From an uncultured Lentisphaerota bacterium (GTDB lineage: Bacteria > Verrucomicrobiota > Lentisphaeria > Oligosphaerales > CAITYL01), in assembly GCA_903921725.1 (NCBI GenBank), contig CAIXRA010000080.1, positions 1-57,422 on the forward strand: a DNA stretch of 57,422 nucleotides. The letters are read 5' to 3'. The notes beneath the pieces are model-generated. The model searched no databases and was not told where the DNA came from. It saw only the letters and a list, made by a program, of their open reading frames with translations. The position numbers and the translations under genes were made by a program. Below, in pieces: positions 17,297 through 25,552 of the stretch; positions within the stretch are counted from its first letter, which is position 1, and each line of letters begins with the position of its first letter.

Positions 17297-19048
17297 TCAC
17301 TCCCCAAGCATTTCGGGCGCGACGCCGCGGACATAGGCCTCACAGAGGGCCTTCACCTCCGCGGCGGTGCTGCATGTGACGGACTTGGCCACCAGCGCCT
17401 CCGCCTCGTGCATCCGCATGCCGCGCAGCAGATGCTTGACCCGGCCGATGGAGGGCAGGCTCATGCTCAGCTCCTGGATGCCAAGCCCCAGCAGCAGCGG
17501 CGTGAGCAGCGGGTCGCCGGCGACCTCGCCGCAGACGCTGACCCAGATGCCGCGCTTGTTGGCGGCGATCATCACGTCACGCAGCAGCCGGATGATGGCC
17601 GGGTGCGTGGGCTGATACAGGTAGGCCGTCGCCGGGTTGGAGCGGTCGGCCGCCATCGCGTACTGGATCAGGTCGTTCGTGCCGATGCTGAAGAAATCCA
17701 CATGCTCCGCCAGCCGGTCGGCCAGCATGGCGGCGGAGGGGACCTCGATCATGATGCCGACGTCCATATGCCGGTTGTAGGGGACGCCGCGCTCGTCGAG
17801 CTGCTTGCGCGCCTTCTTCAGCATCTCCATCGCCTGGCGGATCTCCTCCACCGTCGCGATCATCGGGAAGAGGATGCGCACCTTGCCGTGGGCGCTGGCC
17901 CGCAGGATGGCGCGAAGCTGCGTGAGGAACAGTTCCGGCTGCGTGAGGCAGAAGCGGATGGCGCGGATGCCGAGGAACGGGTTCAGCTCGCCTGGAAGGT
18001 TCAGGTGCGAGAGGAACTTGTCGCCGCCGATGTCCAGCGTGCGCACGATCACCGACTGCGGATAAATCTCCTCCGCGACGCGCCGGTAGGCCTCGTACTG
18101 CTTCTCCTCGTCCGGCAGCACCTGCTGGTTGATAAAAAGGTATTCCGAACGGAAGAGGCCGACGCCGACGCCGTGGCTGCGCCGGATCTCCGCCACCTCG
18201 TCCGGCAGCCCGATGTTCGCCGCGAGCTGGACGCGGAAGCCGTCGAGCGTCTCGGCCGCCAGTTCCGACTCGGCGACGACGCTGCGGATCCATTCCTCCT
18301 GCGCCCGCTGCCGCTCCCGGAACGCCCCGATCTGCTCCTCCGTCGGGCGGAGGATGATCTGGCCGCGGTAGCCATCGAGAATCGCCATGTCGCCATTCTT
18401 CGCGCCGTCGAGGTCCTCCGGGATGCCGACCAGCGCCGGGATGCCGAGGGAGCGCGCCATGATCGCGGTGTGCGAGGTGCGGCTGCCGATGACCGTGGCG
18501 AACCCGATCACGCTGCCCTTGTGCATGGAGGCGGTTTCGGAGGGTGGAAGGTCGTGCGCCAGCACGATGCGCGGTTCGGAGAGGCTGGCCAGGTCGGTCG
18601 CCGTCTCGCCCTGGATGTTGCGGATCACGCGGGAGGCGATGTCGCGGATGTCCGACTGCCGGTCGCGGAAATAGGGGTCCTCGACCTGCTGGAGCATCTT
18701 CAGGTAGCGCCCCAGCACCTGGTCGAACGCGAAGTCCGCGTTGCAGCGGCGGGAGCGGATGAGCTGCTCGGTCTCGGTGGCCACGGAAAGGTCGCCGATG
18801 ATCATCAGATGCGCGTCGAAGACGCCCGCGTCCTTTTCGCCCAAGACTTCGGCCACGCGGCGGCGCAGCTCCTCGATCTGGCGGACGGAAAGATCCCGCG
18901 CCGCGCGGAAACGGGCGCACTCCGCATCCAGCGCATTTTCGTGGATGAACTGCTCCACCGGCTTCGGGTCCGCCCGGCCGATGATCAGAATCTGGCCGAT
19001 GGCAATCCCCGCCGACACGCCGAGGCCGTTGATGGTCTCGCCGGCCAC
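17297..19048 (-). CDS. ptsI: Phosphoenolpyruvate-protein phosphotransferase (Enzyme I)
   Basis: Transfers phosphate from PEP to HPr in the cytosol. Key sites are present: the phosphorylatable His in GSRTSHTAIMARSLGIPA, the PEP-binding Arg and metal sites (VRTLDIGGDKFLSHL, GIRAIRFCL), DFFSIGTNDLIQYAMAADR and the Cys in VSVCGEVAGDP. No ATG lies between the HPr stop codon and the conserved INGLGVSAGIA. The GTG at 19048 (VAGETINGLG) gives 583 aa, near the usual 575; the ATG at 19126 would overlap HPr by 62 nt. It is directly downstream of the HPr gene. No EII components are in the window, so the pair may feed a distant permease or a regulatory (Ntr-type) chain. Confidence 0.93.
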   Translation of the reverse strand: MAGETINGLGVSAGIAIGQILIIGRADPKPVEQFIHENALDAECARFRAARDLSVRQIEELRRRVAEVLGEKDAGVFDAHLMIIGDLSVATETEQLIRSRRCNADFAFDQVLGRYLKMLQQVEDPYFRDRQSDIRDIASRVIRNIQGETATDLASLSEPRIVLAHDLPPSETASMHKGSVIGFATVIGSRTSHTAIMARSLGIPALVGIPEDLDGAKNGDMAILDGYRGQIILRPTEEQIGAFRERQRAQEEWIRSVVAESELAAETLDGFRVQLAANIGLPDEVAEIRRSHGVGVGLFRSEYLFINQQVLPDEEKQYEAYRRVAEEIYPQSVIVRTLDIGGDKFLSHLNLPGELNPFLGIRAIRFCLTQPELFLTQLRAILRASAHGKVRILFPMIATVEEIRQAMEMLKKARKQLDERGVPYNRHMDVGIMIEVPSAAMLADRLAEHVDFFSIGTNDLIQYAMAADRSNPATAYLYQPTHPAIIRLLRDVMIAANKRGIWVSVCGEVAGDPLLTPLLLGLGIQELSMSLPSIGRVKHLLRGMRMHEAEALVAKSVTCSTAAEVKALCEAYVRGVAPEMLGE

Positions 19049-19064
19049 CGGCGCCCGGGAGGGC

Positions 19065-19349
19065 TTACTCTTCCCCAAATTTGCCGCCGATGAGTCGCTC
19101 AATCGCGTCCAAAGCCTCCACCGCATCAGGCCCCTTGGCGGAGACGGTCAACGCCGTCCCCTGCCCCGCGGCCAGCATCAACAGGCCGAGAATGCTCTTC
19201 CCGTCAATCACCTGCTTGTCCTTCTTGACCTGGATCTCCGAGCCGAACCGGCTCGCCGTCTGCACAAAAAGAGAGGCCGGGCGGGCGTGAATCCCCAGCT
19301 TGTTGACAATCGTGATGGTCCGTTCCACCTTTGTCTCCCGACCAAACAT
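19065..19349 (-). CDS. ptsH: Phosphocarrier protein HPr
   Basis: Small phosphocarrier (94 aa) accepting phosphate from Enzyme I. It has the active His in LGIHARPASLF and a regulatory Ser region in GKSILGLLMLAAGQGT equivalent to Ser46 of HPr, so HPr kinase control is possible. The start at 19349 (MFGRETKVERTITIVNK) is preceded by a 200-bp gap without genes; the longer frame upstream is antisense to the neighbour. Arranged ptsH-ptsI as in most bacteria. The C terminus is slightly longer than in E. coli HPr (85 aa). Confidence 0.93.
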   Translation of the reverse strand: MFGRETKVERTITIVNKLGIHARPASLFVQTASRFGSEIQVKKDKQVIDGKSILGLLMLAAGQGTALTVSAKGPDAVEALDAIERLIGGKFGEE

Positions 19350-19555
19350 GTTCAGCCCACACCCGTTGTTCACATTCCCCGCCGCCGGACGCGCCGGACG
19401 GCGCAGGTCGTTATAATCTCCGGCAAACACGGACGCTCGCCGTACTATGGTCCGGCTTGCGCGGCTTTGCAACCGCCCCCATGCCGCCGGCGTCCGCTTT
19501 TTTTGCATCGATTCCGGCGGCGCCGCCACCCACGGGAAACTCCGTGCCCATCCGC

Positions 19556-19954
19556 TCAGCGAAAGGTCTGCTGGTTCAGCGGCTCGACGCGGAAATTGAA
19601 ATCCACCTTGCGCCCGCCCAAGTCCAGCGTGATGATCGTGTTCAACCGCGTCAGCATCAGCCAGTACGGAATCTTCACCTCGCCCTGTGGCGTGGTCACC
19701 GCCACGTTCACATCCCCCAGCAGGTCCGCCGCCTCCTGCACCGTCAGCACCAGCTTCCGCAGGCGCTGGAGCTTGCCGAGGAACGACGCGTCCAGATGGT
19801 ATTCGCGGTGGCACTGCGCGCAGATGACCGGATCGCCCGCGCCCTTTACCTCCATGAGGTTGAAGAACACCGCCGCCTTGCAGTCGTCGTCCAGGCACGC
19901 AAAATCCACCATCGCCCGCATCGGCGCCGCTTCTTGATCCGTCGTTCCGGCCAT
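19556..19954 (-). CDS. Small conserved-looking protein with two Cys pairs
   Basis: Unrecognised 132-aa protein. It has a CLDDDC motif (about 19-24) and a second pair, CAQCHREYH (about 44-52), which together could bind one zinc ion, followed by an alpha/beta region ending in DLGGRKVDFNFRVEPLNQQ. Two starts are possible: a GTG at 19972 that would overlap the previous stop codon, or the ATG at 19954. AGGGAGG lies 5 nt before 19954, which decides for the ATG. It follows the PHP gene almost without gap, so the two form an operon. No function is claimed. Confidence 0.65.
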   Translation of the reverse strand: MAGTTDQEAAPMRAMVDFACLDDDCKAAVFFNLMEVKGAGDPVICAQCHREYHLDASFLGKLQRLRKLVLTVQEAADLLGDVNVAVTTPQGEVKIPYWLMLTRLNTIITLDLGGRKVDFNFRVEPLNQQTFR

Positions 19955-19968
19955 CGCATCCTCCCTGC

Positions 19969-20808
19969 TCACGTTCCACCGTCAACATAACCGCTGGAAC
20001 AGCAGCCGCCAGCCGGCTCCGCCGCCGCGCCGCGAAGCCGGAAGCGCCGCGGCAGCCAGACCGGCAGCTGTGCCAGCGTCAGCCCCGCCGCCCCGACCAC
20101 CGACAGCGGATAGCCCAGGTCCGCAATCTCCGCCAGACTGTGCGAGTCGGTCGCCAGCGTCACCGGCACCCCGGCCTCCATGCATTCCCGCAGGAGCAGC
20201 ACGTCGCCGGGGATGCGCATGTGCGAGTTCAGCTCCAGTGCCACGCCGGCGGCCTTCGCCATTCGCACCAGGCGACGGATCATCTCCTCCGTCACCTCCA
20301 CCCGCCCGTTGCGCGCCAGCCAGCGGAACGGATGCCCCAGCACGTCAATCCCCGAATCAAGAAGCCGTTCCGTGTGCGCCCACCAGGCCTCCTGGAGCCC
20401 GGCCGATCCGGGCTCGAACCCCGGCATGAAATGCACGCTGCCGATCAGCACGTCCAGCCGGCCGCGGAACGCCGGATCCAGCGTCAGCCGCCCGTCCGCC
20501 ATCATCTCCACCTCGAAGCCGGTGTAGATTCCTTCGGCCAGCAGGGGTTCGACCTCCTGGAGGTGCTTTTCCAGCCGGCGGTTGCCGAAATCCAGGTGGC
20601 GGTCGAACATCCCCGGGTTCTGCATGAACTCCGCGGCCCAGGCCGTCTCCAGGGGGAAATAGGTGGCGAACCCGTGGTTCGTGATGGCCACGCCGGCCAG
20701 CTCCGGATGCTCCCGGAGCGCCTGCCGGTACGTCTCCGGCGTGATTTCCGGATCGCAGCAGTAACTCAGGCACGAAGTGTGCGCATGGCTGTCAAACAAA
20801 ACGCCCAT
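19969..20808 (-). CDS. PHP-domain phosphoesterase (HisJ/YcdX-like)
   Basis: Metal-dependent phosphoesterase of the PHP superfamily (279 aa), with the four PHP motifs readable: DSHAHT near residue 6, TNHGF near 43, EVEMMADG and GSVHFMPGF in the middle, DVLGHPFRW and the late ATDSHS. These residues normally hold three divalent metals. The pattern (HxH, EhE, GSVHF, GHPFRW) resembles histidinol-phosphatase HisJ and YcdX-type enzymes. A HisJ role would fit the hisE/hisG genes 9 kb away, but that link is weak. The C-terminal tail (GGCCSSG) has adjacent cysteines of unknown use. Operon with the downstream Cys-pair protein. Confidence 0.8.
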   Translation of the reverse strand: MGVLFDSHAHTSCLSYCCDPEITPETYRQALREHPELAGVAITNHGFATYFPLETAWAAEFMQNPGMFDRHLDFGNRRLEKHLQEVEPLLAEGIYTGFEVEMMADGRLTLDPAFRGRLDVLIGSVHFMPGFEPGSAGLQEAWWAHTERLLDSGIDVLGHPFRWLARNGRVEVTEEMIRRLVRMAKAAGVALELNSHMRIPGDVLLLRECMEAGVPVTLATDSHSLAEIADLGYPLSVVGAAGLTLAQLPVWLPRRFRLRGAAAEPAGGCCSSGYVDGGT

Positions 20809-20892
20809 GATGAACGCCGGACCGCCCGGCCTCCCGCCCCGGTCCCGGCTTCCACCTCGTCAGCGGAGGCGCCGGTTCCCGGAAAAAACAAA

Positions 20893-20923
20893 GGAAGGCG
20901 CAACCAGATCTGTTGCACCTTCC
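20893..20923 (-). terminator. Rho-independent terminator of rpsT
   Basis: GGAAGGCGCAAC / GTTGCACCTTCC stem with a 7-nt loop; on the minus strand it is followed by TTTGTTTTTT. Lies 49 nt after the rpsT stop codon. Confidence 0.85.
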
Positions 20924-20971
20924 GTCAAAACCGTGTCCGGATCCGCCACAGGCGGACGCCGGCGCGGAACG

Positions 20972-21244
20972 TCACTTCGCTGCGGCAAGAGCCTTCAGCT
21001 TGACCGTCAGGCGCGCCTTCTTGCGGTCCGCCTTGTTCGTGTGGATCGTGCCTTCCTTGGCCGCACGGTCCAGCGCCGAGAAGCAGTCGGCCAGCGCCGC
21101 CGTGGCGCCTTCGGCGTTGTTCGCCTCGACCAGCGCCATGAACTTCTTTTCAGCGGTGCGGTTGAGGGACTTGCGGACCTGGTTGCGCAGCTTGCGCTTG
21201 GCGCTGCTGCGGAGACGCTTGGCGGCGGATTTTGTCGTCGGCAT
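20972..21244 (-). CDS. rpsT: 30S ribosomal protein S20
   Basis: Primary 16S rRNA-binding protein of the small subunit. The 90-aa product is a Lys/Arg/Ala-rich helical bundle with the family pattern TTKSAAKRLRSSAKRKLRN at the N terminus and DRAAKEGTIHTNKADRKKAR near the C terminus. AAGGAAG precedes the ATG by 6 nt. It is a single-gene unit with its own candidate promoter and terminator, as is usual for rpsT. Confidence 0.97.
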   Translation of the reverse strand: MPTTKSAAKRLRSSAKRKLRNQVRKSLNRTAEKKFMALVEANNAEGATAALADCFSALDRAAKEGTIHTNKADRKKARLTVKLKALAAAK

Positions 21245-21285
21245 AGGACTTCCTTGCTGGTTTGAAATTCAAAAAACTAAGTGGG

Positions 21286-21315
21286 GTAACATGAACCGGA
21301 AATCGGGAAAGTCAA
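21286..21315 (-). promoter_or_regulatory. Candidate rpsT promoter
   Basis: On the minus strand: TTGACT, 18 bp, TGTTAC, about 40 nt upstream of the rpsT start. The -35 box is strong and the -10 box weak. Confidence 0.4.
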
Positions 21316-21326
21316 ACCGCTTTGAC

Positions 21327-21818
21327 TCACGCCCCGCCGGCACCGCCTGGACAGCGCGAACAGGAGCGCGGAAGCCGGCCGTTCTTCAGGAAATAACGGA
21401 AATTTGCCCGCCACTTCCCCTGCCCCTCGCCGGGACACGCGTCCAGGAACCGCACAAAAGCCGCCAGCCGCTCCCGAAGCTCCGGCGTCAGCGCATGCTC
21501 GACCCGGCACGCCGCCGGATCCGCTTCCGCCTCCGAAAGTCCGAGGACGCCGAAGAAAAAATCGTGCAGGAGCCGGTGCCGCTCCACAACGTCCCGCGCC
21601 AGCGCCTCGCCCCCGGCGGTGAGCGTGATCTCACCGTACGGCTCGTAGCACACAAGCCCCTTCGCCGAAAGCTGCCGCAGCGCCCCCGTCACCGATGCGG
21701 CCCGCACGCCGAGGCGCCCGGCAATTTCCTTGCTGCGCACCGCCTGCTTCTCCTGGATGACGGCGTAGATCGCCTCCAGGTAATCCTCCATGCTGGATGA
21801 ACTGGCCGCACGCGCCAT
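21327..21818 (-). CDS. DtxR/MntR-family metal-dependent repressor
   Basis: Cytosolic regulator (163 aa): an N-terminal winged helix (MEDYLEAIYAVIQEKQAVRS, then EIAGRLGVRAASVTGALRQL, about 10-60) and a metal-binding dimerisation domain with VERHRLLHDFFFGVLGL and ACRVEHALTPELRERL, the Cys/Glu/His ligand pattern of this family. It lacks the SH3-like third domain, as MntR does. It ends in a Cys-containing tail (SCSRCPGG), an unusual feature. Divergently transcribed from feoA-feoB, whose start overlaps a DtxR-type box, so it is very probably an iron (or manganese) repressor of feoAB. ATG at 21818 with GGAG upstream; MEDYLEAIY could also be the start. Confidence 0.9.
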   Translation of the reverse strand: MARAASSSSMEDYLEAIYAVIQEKQAVRSKEIAGRLGVRAASVTGALRQLSAKGLVCYEPYGEITLTAGGEALARDVVERHRLLHDFFFGVLGLSEAEADPAACRVEHALTPELRERLAAFVRFLDACPGEGQGKWRANFRYFLKNGRLPRSCSRCPGGAGGA

Positions 21819-21971
21819 CTGCCGCCGCTCCCCCGCGGATCCGCCGGACCCGCCGTTTCCTTCAACCCCGCCGTGACTGCAAGTCCCGATACCCTAACGG
21901 AAGATGCGCCAATGACAAATGCCGCGGGCGAAATCCGCAAAAGATCCGGCCGCGGAAACGGCGCGGGCTGT

Positions 21972-22045
21972 TTTCCCGCAGAGCCGCAGAGCGCCCGCCG
22001 GAAACGCCCCCTCAACACGCAACTCGCAACATGCAACACGCAACG
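21972..22045. repeat. CGCAGAG and CAACACGC arrays in the dtxR-feoA gap
   Basis: 21972-21995 has CCCGCAGAGCCGCAGAGCGC; 22013-22045 has AACACGCAACTCGCAACATG and further CAACACGCAAC units, period near 8. The second array matches the in-frame array inside tsaC/sua5 at 31673-31713. Confidence 0.75.
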
Positions 22046-22060
22046 TTTTCCGCCCCCCGG

Positions 22061-22089
22061 CTGGCATTTCCGGAAAGAAATGTTAGATT
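22061..22089 (+). promoter_or_regulatory. Candidate feoA promoter overlapping the operator
   Basis: CTGGCA, 17 bp, TAGATT. The predicted start site falls at about 22096-22098, on the feoA ATG, which would explain the missing Shine-Dalgarno (leaderless transcript). Inference only. Confidence 0.35.
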
Positions 22090-22099
22090 TGCCTAACAT
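22080..22099. promoter_or_regulatory. DtxR-type operator at the feoA start
   Basis: Perfect inverted repeat ATGTTAG-N6-CTAACAT. Its core TTAGATTTGCCTAA matches the DtxR/IdeR box core TTAGGTTAGCCTAA at 12 of 14 positions. It overlaps the candidate -10 box and the feoA ATG, and the divergent neighbour encodes a DtxR-family repressor. Confidence 0.75.
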
Positions 22100-22370
22100 G
22101 AAGGAAAACGCGGAAAACAAGACGGAGGATGCGGCGGACGCCGACTTCACCCTCGCCACCTGCAAGTTGCGCACCGACTACCGGGTCGCCGCGCTGCCGC
22201 CGGACGGCGCGACGCGGCGGCGCCTGCACTGCCTCGGCCTTTCGGAAGGGCGGGTCGTCCGCAAAATTAGCGGGCAGTTCTTCAAGGGCCCCGTCGTCGT
22301 CCGCGTCAACGGCACCGACCTGGCCCTCGGCCACGCGATGGCCGGCCACATCCGCGTCGCCCCGGTCTGA
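22098..22370 (+). CDS. feoA: Ferrous iron transport protein A
   Basis: Small SH3-like cytosolic partner of FeoB (90 aa). Family features: LATCKLRTDYRVAAL, RRRLHCLGLSEGRVV (the conserved LGL.EG turn), FKGPVVVRVNGTDLALG and the terminal A..I.V strand. Two ATGs are possible, 22080 and 22098. Neither has a convincing Shine-Dalgarno; 22098 is preferred because the promoter/operator overlap suggests a leaderless transcript. The stop codon is 5 nt before feoB, so translation is coupled. Regulated through the adjacent DtxR-type box (inference from sequence). Confidence 0.9.
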   Translation: MKENAENKTEDAADADFTLATCKLRTDYRVAALPPDGATRRRLHCLGLSEGRVVRKISGQFFKGPVVVRVNGTDLALGHAMAGHIRVAPV

Positions 22371-22375
22371 CCGCC

Positions 22376-24124
22376 ATGAAAAAACTGGTCCTCATCGGCA
22401 ACCCTAACGTCGGCAAGTCCGCGCTCTTCACCCGGATCACCGGCATCCACACGACAATTTCGAACTACGCCGGGACGACGGTGACGTTCAAGCACGGCCA
22501 CGCGCTCCTCCCCGGCGGGGAGAAGGTCGGGATCGTGGACACGCCGGGCACCTACTCGCTCGAGCACGCCAACGAGGCCGAACGCGTCGCCGCGGAGCTG
22601 GTGGACGAGGGGGACCTCATCGTCAACGTCCTCGACGCCACCAACCTGGAGCGCAACCTGTTCCTGACCATGCAGCTGCTGGAGCGGGGCAAGCCGCTCG
22701 TCGTCGTCCTCAACATGTTCGACGACGCGGAGCACAAGGGGATTTCCATCGACGCGGAGGGGCTCGCCGCCCTGCTCCGCGTCCGCGTCATCCCGACCGT
22801 GGCAGTCAGCAGCGACGGCGTCGCCAAACTCATGCACACCCTTGCGGACTCCGCGAAACGGCTTGACGCCGGCGAGGGGTTCCCCCGCATCCGGCCGCAC
22901 GCGCCGAAGGAGAAATGGGCCGACACCGGCGAGATCCTCGCCCGCGTCCAGACGCTGCGCCACCGGCGGCACACCTTCCTGGAACGGCTCCAGGACGTCT
23001 CCGTGCATCCGGTGTACGGGCTGGTCTTCGCCGTCGCGGTGATGGCCGCCGTGTTCGCCTTCATCCGCACCGTCGGCGAGGGGCTGATCAACGGTGTGCT
23101 CGACCCGGCGTTCACCCACCTGTACCTGCCGCTGATGGAGAAGCTTTCGTCCAAGCTCGAAGCCGCGCCGTTCCTCCAGCACCTGCTGGTCGGCGCGCCG
23201 ATCGGCGGGAAGATCGACTTCGAGCAGAGCATGGGGATGCTGACCACCGGCTTCTACGTCGAGCTGGCGGTCGTGCTGCCGTACCTGCTGGCGTTCTACC
23301 TAGCGCTCTCGCTGCTGGAGGACATCGGCTACCTGCCGCGCCTCGGCGTCGTGCTCGACAGCTTCATGCACCGGCTGGGGCTGCACGGGTTCAGCGTGAT
23401 CCCGATCCTGCTCGGTTTCGGCTGCAACGTGCCGGGGATCCTGGCCACGCGCTCGCTGGAGACGCGCCAGCAGCGCTTCGTCGCCAGCACCCTCATCACC
23501 ATCGGCATCCCCTGCGTCTCGCTCCAGGCGATGATCTTCAAGCTCGCCGGCCAGCATGGGATCTGGCCGGTCGCCGCCGTGTACCTCTTCCTCGCCGCCG
23601 TCATCGTCATCCTCGGCCACTGCCTGAAATGGGGGATGCGCGGCTTCCTGCCGGAGCTGATCCTGGAAATCCCGCCGTACCGCCGGCCGCGGGCGCGCCT
23701 CGTCGCGCACAAGCTCTACCACAACGCGAAAGGGTTCCTGCTGGAGGCGACCCCGCTCATCCTCGGCGGCATCCTGCTGATGAACGTGCTCGACTATTTC
23801 CACGCCTTCGAGTCCGTTTCGCGCGTCCTGGCACCCGTCGTACACGGCCTCTGGGGGCTGCCCGAAAACGCCATCCTCCCGATCATCATGGGGTTCCTGC
23901 GCAAGGATGTCGCCGCCGGCATGCTCGCGCCGCTCGGGCTGAGCCTGCCGCAGCTCATGACCGCCTGCGTGCTGCTCTCCCTGACCTTCCCCTGCGTCGC
24001 CACCTTCATCGTGCTGTTCAACGAGCTCGGCTGGAAGGACACCCTCAAGAGTGTCGCCATCATGCTCCTCACCGCCACCGTCTTCGGCGCCGCCGCGCAC
24101 CTGCTCTTCCAGCACATCGTGTGA
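22376..24124 (+). CDS. feoB: Ferrous iron transport protein B
   Basis: Inner-membrane ferrous iron transporter with an N-terminal G domain (582 aa). G motifs: GNPNVGKSALF (G1, near residue 8), the G2 Thr region NYAGTTVT, DTPGTYSL (G3), NMFDDA (G4). The membrane part has the two Gate-type repeats (YLLAFYLALSLLEDIGYLPR, then FGCNVPGILATR, and ATPLILGGILL, FLRKDVAAGML). It is shorter than E. coli FeoB (773 aa): the helical spacer and the C-terminal cytoplasmic tail are reduced, a form seen in other phyla. Pairs with feoA upstream; no feoC. Convergent with ybaK, 8 bp apart. Confidence 0.95.
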   Translation: MKKLVLIGNPNVGKSALFTRITGIHTTISNYAGTTVTFKHGHALLPGGEKVGIVDTPGTYSLEHANEAERVAAELVDEGDLIVNVLDATNLERNLFLTMQLLERGKPLVVVLNMFDDAEHKGISIDAEGLAALLRVRVIPTVAVSSDGVAKLMHTLADSAKRLDAGEGFPRIRPHAPKEKWADTGEILARVQTLRHRRHTFLERLQDVSVHPVYGLVFAVAVMAAVFAFIRTVGEGLINGVLDPAFTHLYLPLMEKLSSKLEAAPFLQHLLVGAPIGGKIDFEQSMGMLTTGFYVELAVVLPYLLAFYLALSLLEDIGYLPRLGVVLDSFMHRLGLHGFSVIPILLGFGCNVPGILATRSLETRQQRFVASTLITIGIPCVSLQAMIFKLAGQHGIWPVAAVYLFLAAVIVILGHCLKWGMRGFLPELILEIPPYRRPRARLVAHKLYHNAKGFLLEATPLILGGILLMNVLDYFHAFESVSRVLAPVVHGLWGLPENAILPIIMGFLRKDVAAGMLAPLGLSLPQLMTACVLLSLTFPCVATFIVLFNELGWKDTLKSVAIMLLTATVFGAAAHLLFQHIV

Positions 24125-24132
24125 CCGCCGCG

Positions 24133-24624
24133 CTACCCCTGCGGCAGCGCGACGTTCACCTCGCGCACCGGCAGCAGCTCCTTCAGCACCGCCGGCGCGA
24201 TCCCGACCAGGAAGCCGCGCTTGCCGCCGTTGATGTAGATCCGCTCCAGGCCGAAGATCGTCTTCTCCGCATAGACCGGCATCGCCTTGAGCGTGCCGAA
24301 CGGACTGGTGCCGCCGACCTGGTAGCCGCTGTGCTTCTGCGCCACCGGCACCTCGCACGGCTGGATGCGTTTGACCCCCAGCTCCCGCGCCAGGTTCTTC
24401 ACCGAAACCTCGCAGTCGCCGTGCATCAGCACGATCAGCGGCTTGCGGTTCTCGTCCTCCATCACCAGCGTCTTGACCACCTGGTGCTCCGGCACGCCCA
24501 GGCACTCCGCCGAATGCCGCGTCCCGCCGCGCTCCTCATAGCCGAACAGATGCGGCGTGTACGCCGCCTTCTTCTGCCGCAGCACCCGCACCGCCGCCGT
24601 CACCGGAAAATCCTGTTCTTTCAT
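24133..24624 (-). CDS. ybaK: Cys-tRNA(Pro) deacylase YbaK/EbsC
   Basis: Trans-editing enzyme that hydrolyses Cys-tRNA(Pro) formed by ProRS (family role). The 163-aa product has the YbaK fold signatures: TRHSAECLGVPEHQVVKTLV, LIVLMHGDCEVSVKNLARELG, the catalytic-Lys block VKTL, and GGTSPFGTLKAMPVY (the GGxSPxG substrate loop), ending VGIAPAVLKELL. Length matches E. coli YbaK (159). The lipoprotein gene lies immediately upstream on the same strand, 7 bp away, so they may be co-transcribed, though their base composition differs. Confidence 0.93.
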   Translation of the reverse strand: MKEQDFPVTAAVRVLRQKKAAYTPHLFGYEERGGTRHSAECLGVPEHQVVKTLVMEDENRKPLIVLMHGDCEVSVKNLARELGVKRIQPCEVPVAQKHSGYQVGGTSPFGTLKAMPVYAEKTIFGLERIYINGGKRGFLVGIAPAVLKELLPVREVNVALPQG

Positions 24625-24631
24625 GGTCGCG

Positions 24632-25207
24632 TCAATTCTTCTTTTCTGGGAGTTTGTCTATTTTCACAATGCCCACGGGAATGGTTATGGATGATCCCTC
24701 AATATTTCCAGTCCATGCATGGAGGTTGAATTGGTGGCCATCCCTGCCGGGGTGAATCCAAGCCTGATACGTCAGCGCCTTGGTTTTCGTGGAGATATCA
24801 AAGCTGTGTGGCCCCAGGACGAGTCTTTGGTCTGGCCGCACAACCGCGAACTGATTGCGCATCGTCTTCATTCCAAACACACCGCAGATAAGACCGCCGC
24901 CGATTTCGGCCTCGTGAAATTCAAAAACCCCCTCCTCCGGCTCCGGCTTTGCTTGCGGCAAGTCCAGATTGGGATTCCAGTCGTAACCGAAGCTCTCATG
25001 CAGCTTACAAACAGTCACGTCGGCCTGGGATTGATTGACGATGACATGCGTAACGGTAACCGAAATGAATTCCCCGGCGGCTTTCATGCTGACGACATAG
25101 TCCAAGCGAAACGGACAGGCCGACGCATCCCTTGTCTTGGGCAAACTCATGCAACCCGCGACAAGCGCGACGCAGGCGGCAATGATGAATGTCTTGGCGT
25201 TTTTCAT
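24632..25207 (-). CDS. Lipoprotein of unknown function
   Basis: A 191-aa predicted lipoprotein. The start at 25207 (MKNAKTFIIAACVALVAGC) gives a perfect lipobox (VAGC) with Cys at residue 19; the longer frame upstream has no export signal. The mature part is beta-rich (FISVTVTHVIVNQSQADVTV, then GPHSFDISTKTKALTYQAW), perhaps an Ig-like fold, with no recognised family. GC content is visibly lower than the neighbours, which hints at recent acquisition. The 345 bp upstream (25208-25552) is AT-richer and holds no gene. Confidence 0.7.
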   Translation of the reverse strand: MKNAKTFIIAACVALVAGCMSLPKTRDASACPFRLDYVVSMKAAGEFISVTVTHVIVNQSQADVTVCKLHESFGYDWNPNLDLPQAKPEPEEGVFEFHEAEIGGGLICGVFGMKTMRNQFAVVRPDQRLVLGPHSFDISTKTKALTYQAWIHPGRDGHQFNLHAWTGNIEGSSITIPVGIVKIDKLPEKKN

Positions 25208-25552
25208 AAAGAGTAAGCTTGGCCTCGGCGGCGACCGCACCACCGCCGTGCGCATAGTCGCCCCTTGGAGAGAAAGATCCGTTGCCCGCCCCCGCCGGTG
25301 CGGGAGCCCGCCGCCTATTCGACAATATGGCTGTGCGGCGGCGCCTTCGCAACCCGTGTCCAAACGGAGCTTGCGCAGCCAGTTCATTCAAGGCGGATGT
25401 TTTGAAGCCGACGGAAAAGCCGTTTGATGGCAATATGTTATGAATGAAAGTTACAACAAAACAAACTTGGATTTAAGCACAAAATAAACGGCAACACGTG
25501 AGTATGTTATGCTCAGGCGTCCGGCGCTTCCGGAACGCGGAGGGATGTTCAC
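25208..25552. other. Gene-free, AT-richer spacer
   Basis: No ORF or RNA gene is convincing. The stretch 25430-25515 (TTACAACAAAACAAACTTGG and onward) is AT-rich for this genome and must hold divergent promoters for the lipoprotein gene and the gene at 25553, but no clean -35/-10 pair is seen. Confidence 0.4.

Noticed and set aside
17252..19093. 613-codon plus-strand frame opposite ptsI
   Set aside because: The minus strand carries every Enzyme I active-site motif; the plus frame is low-complexity Arg/His/Asp.
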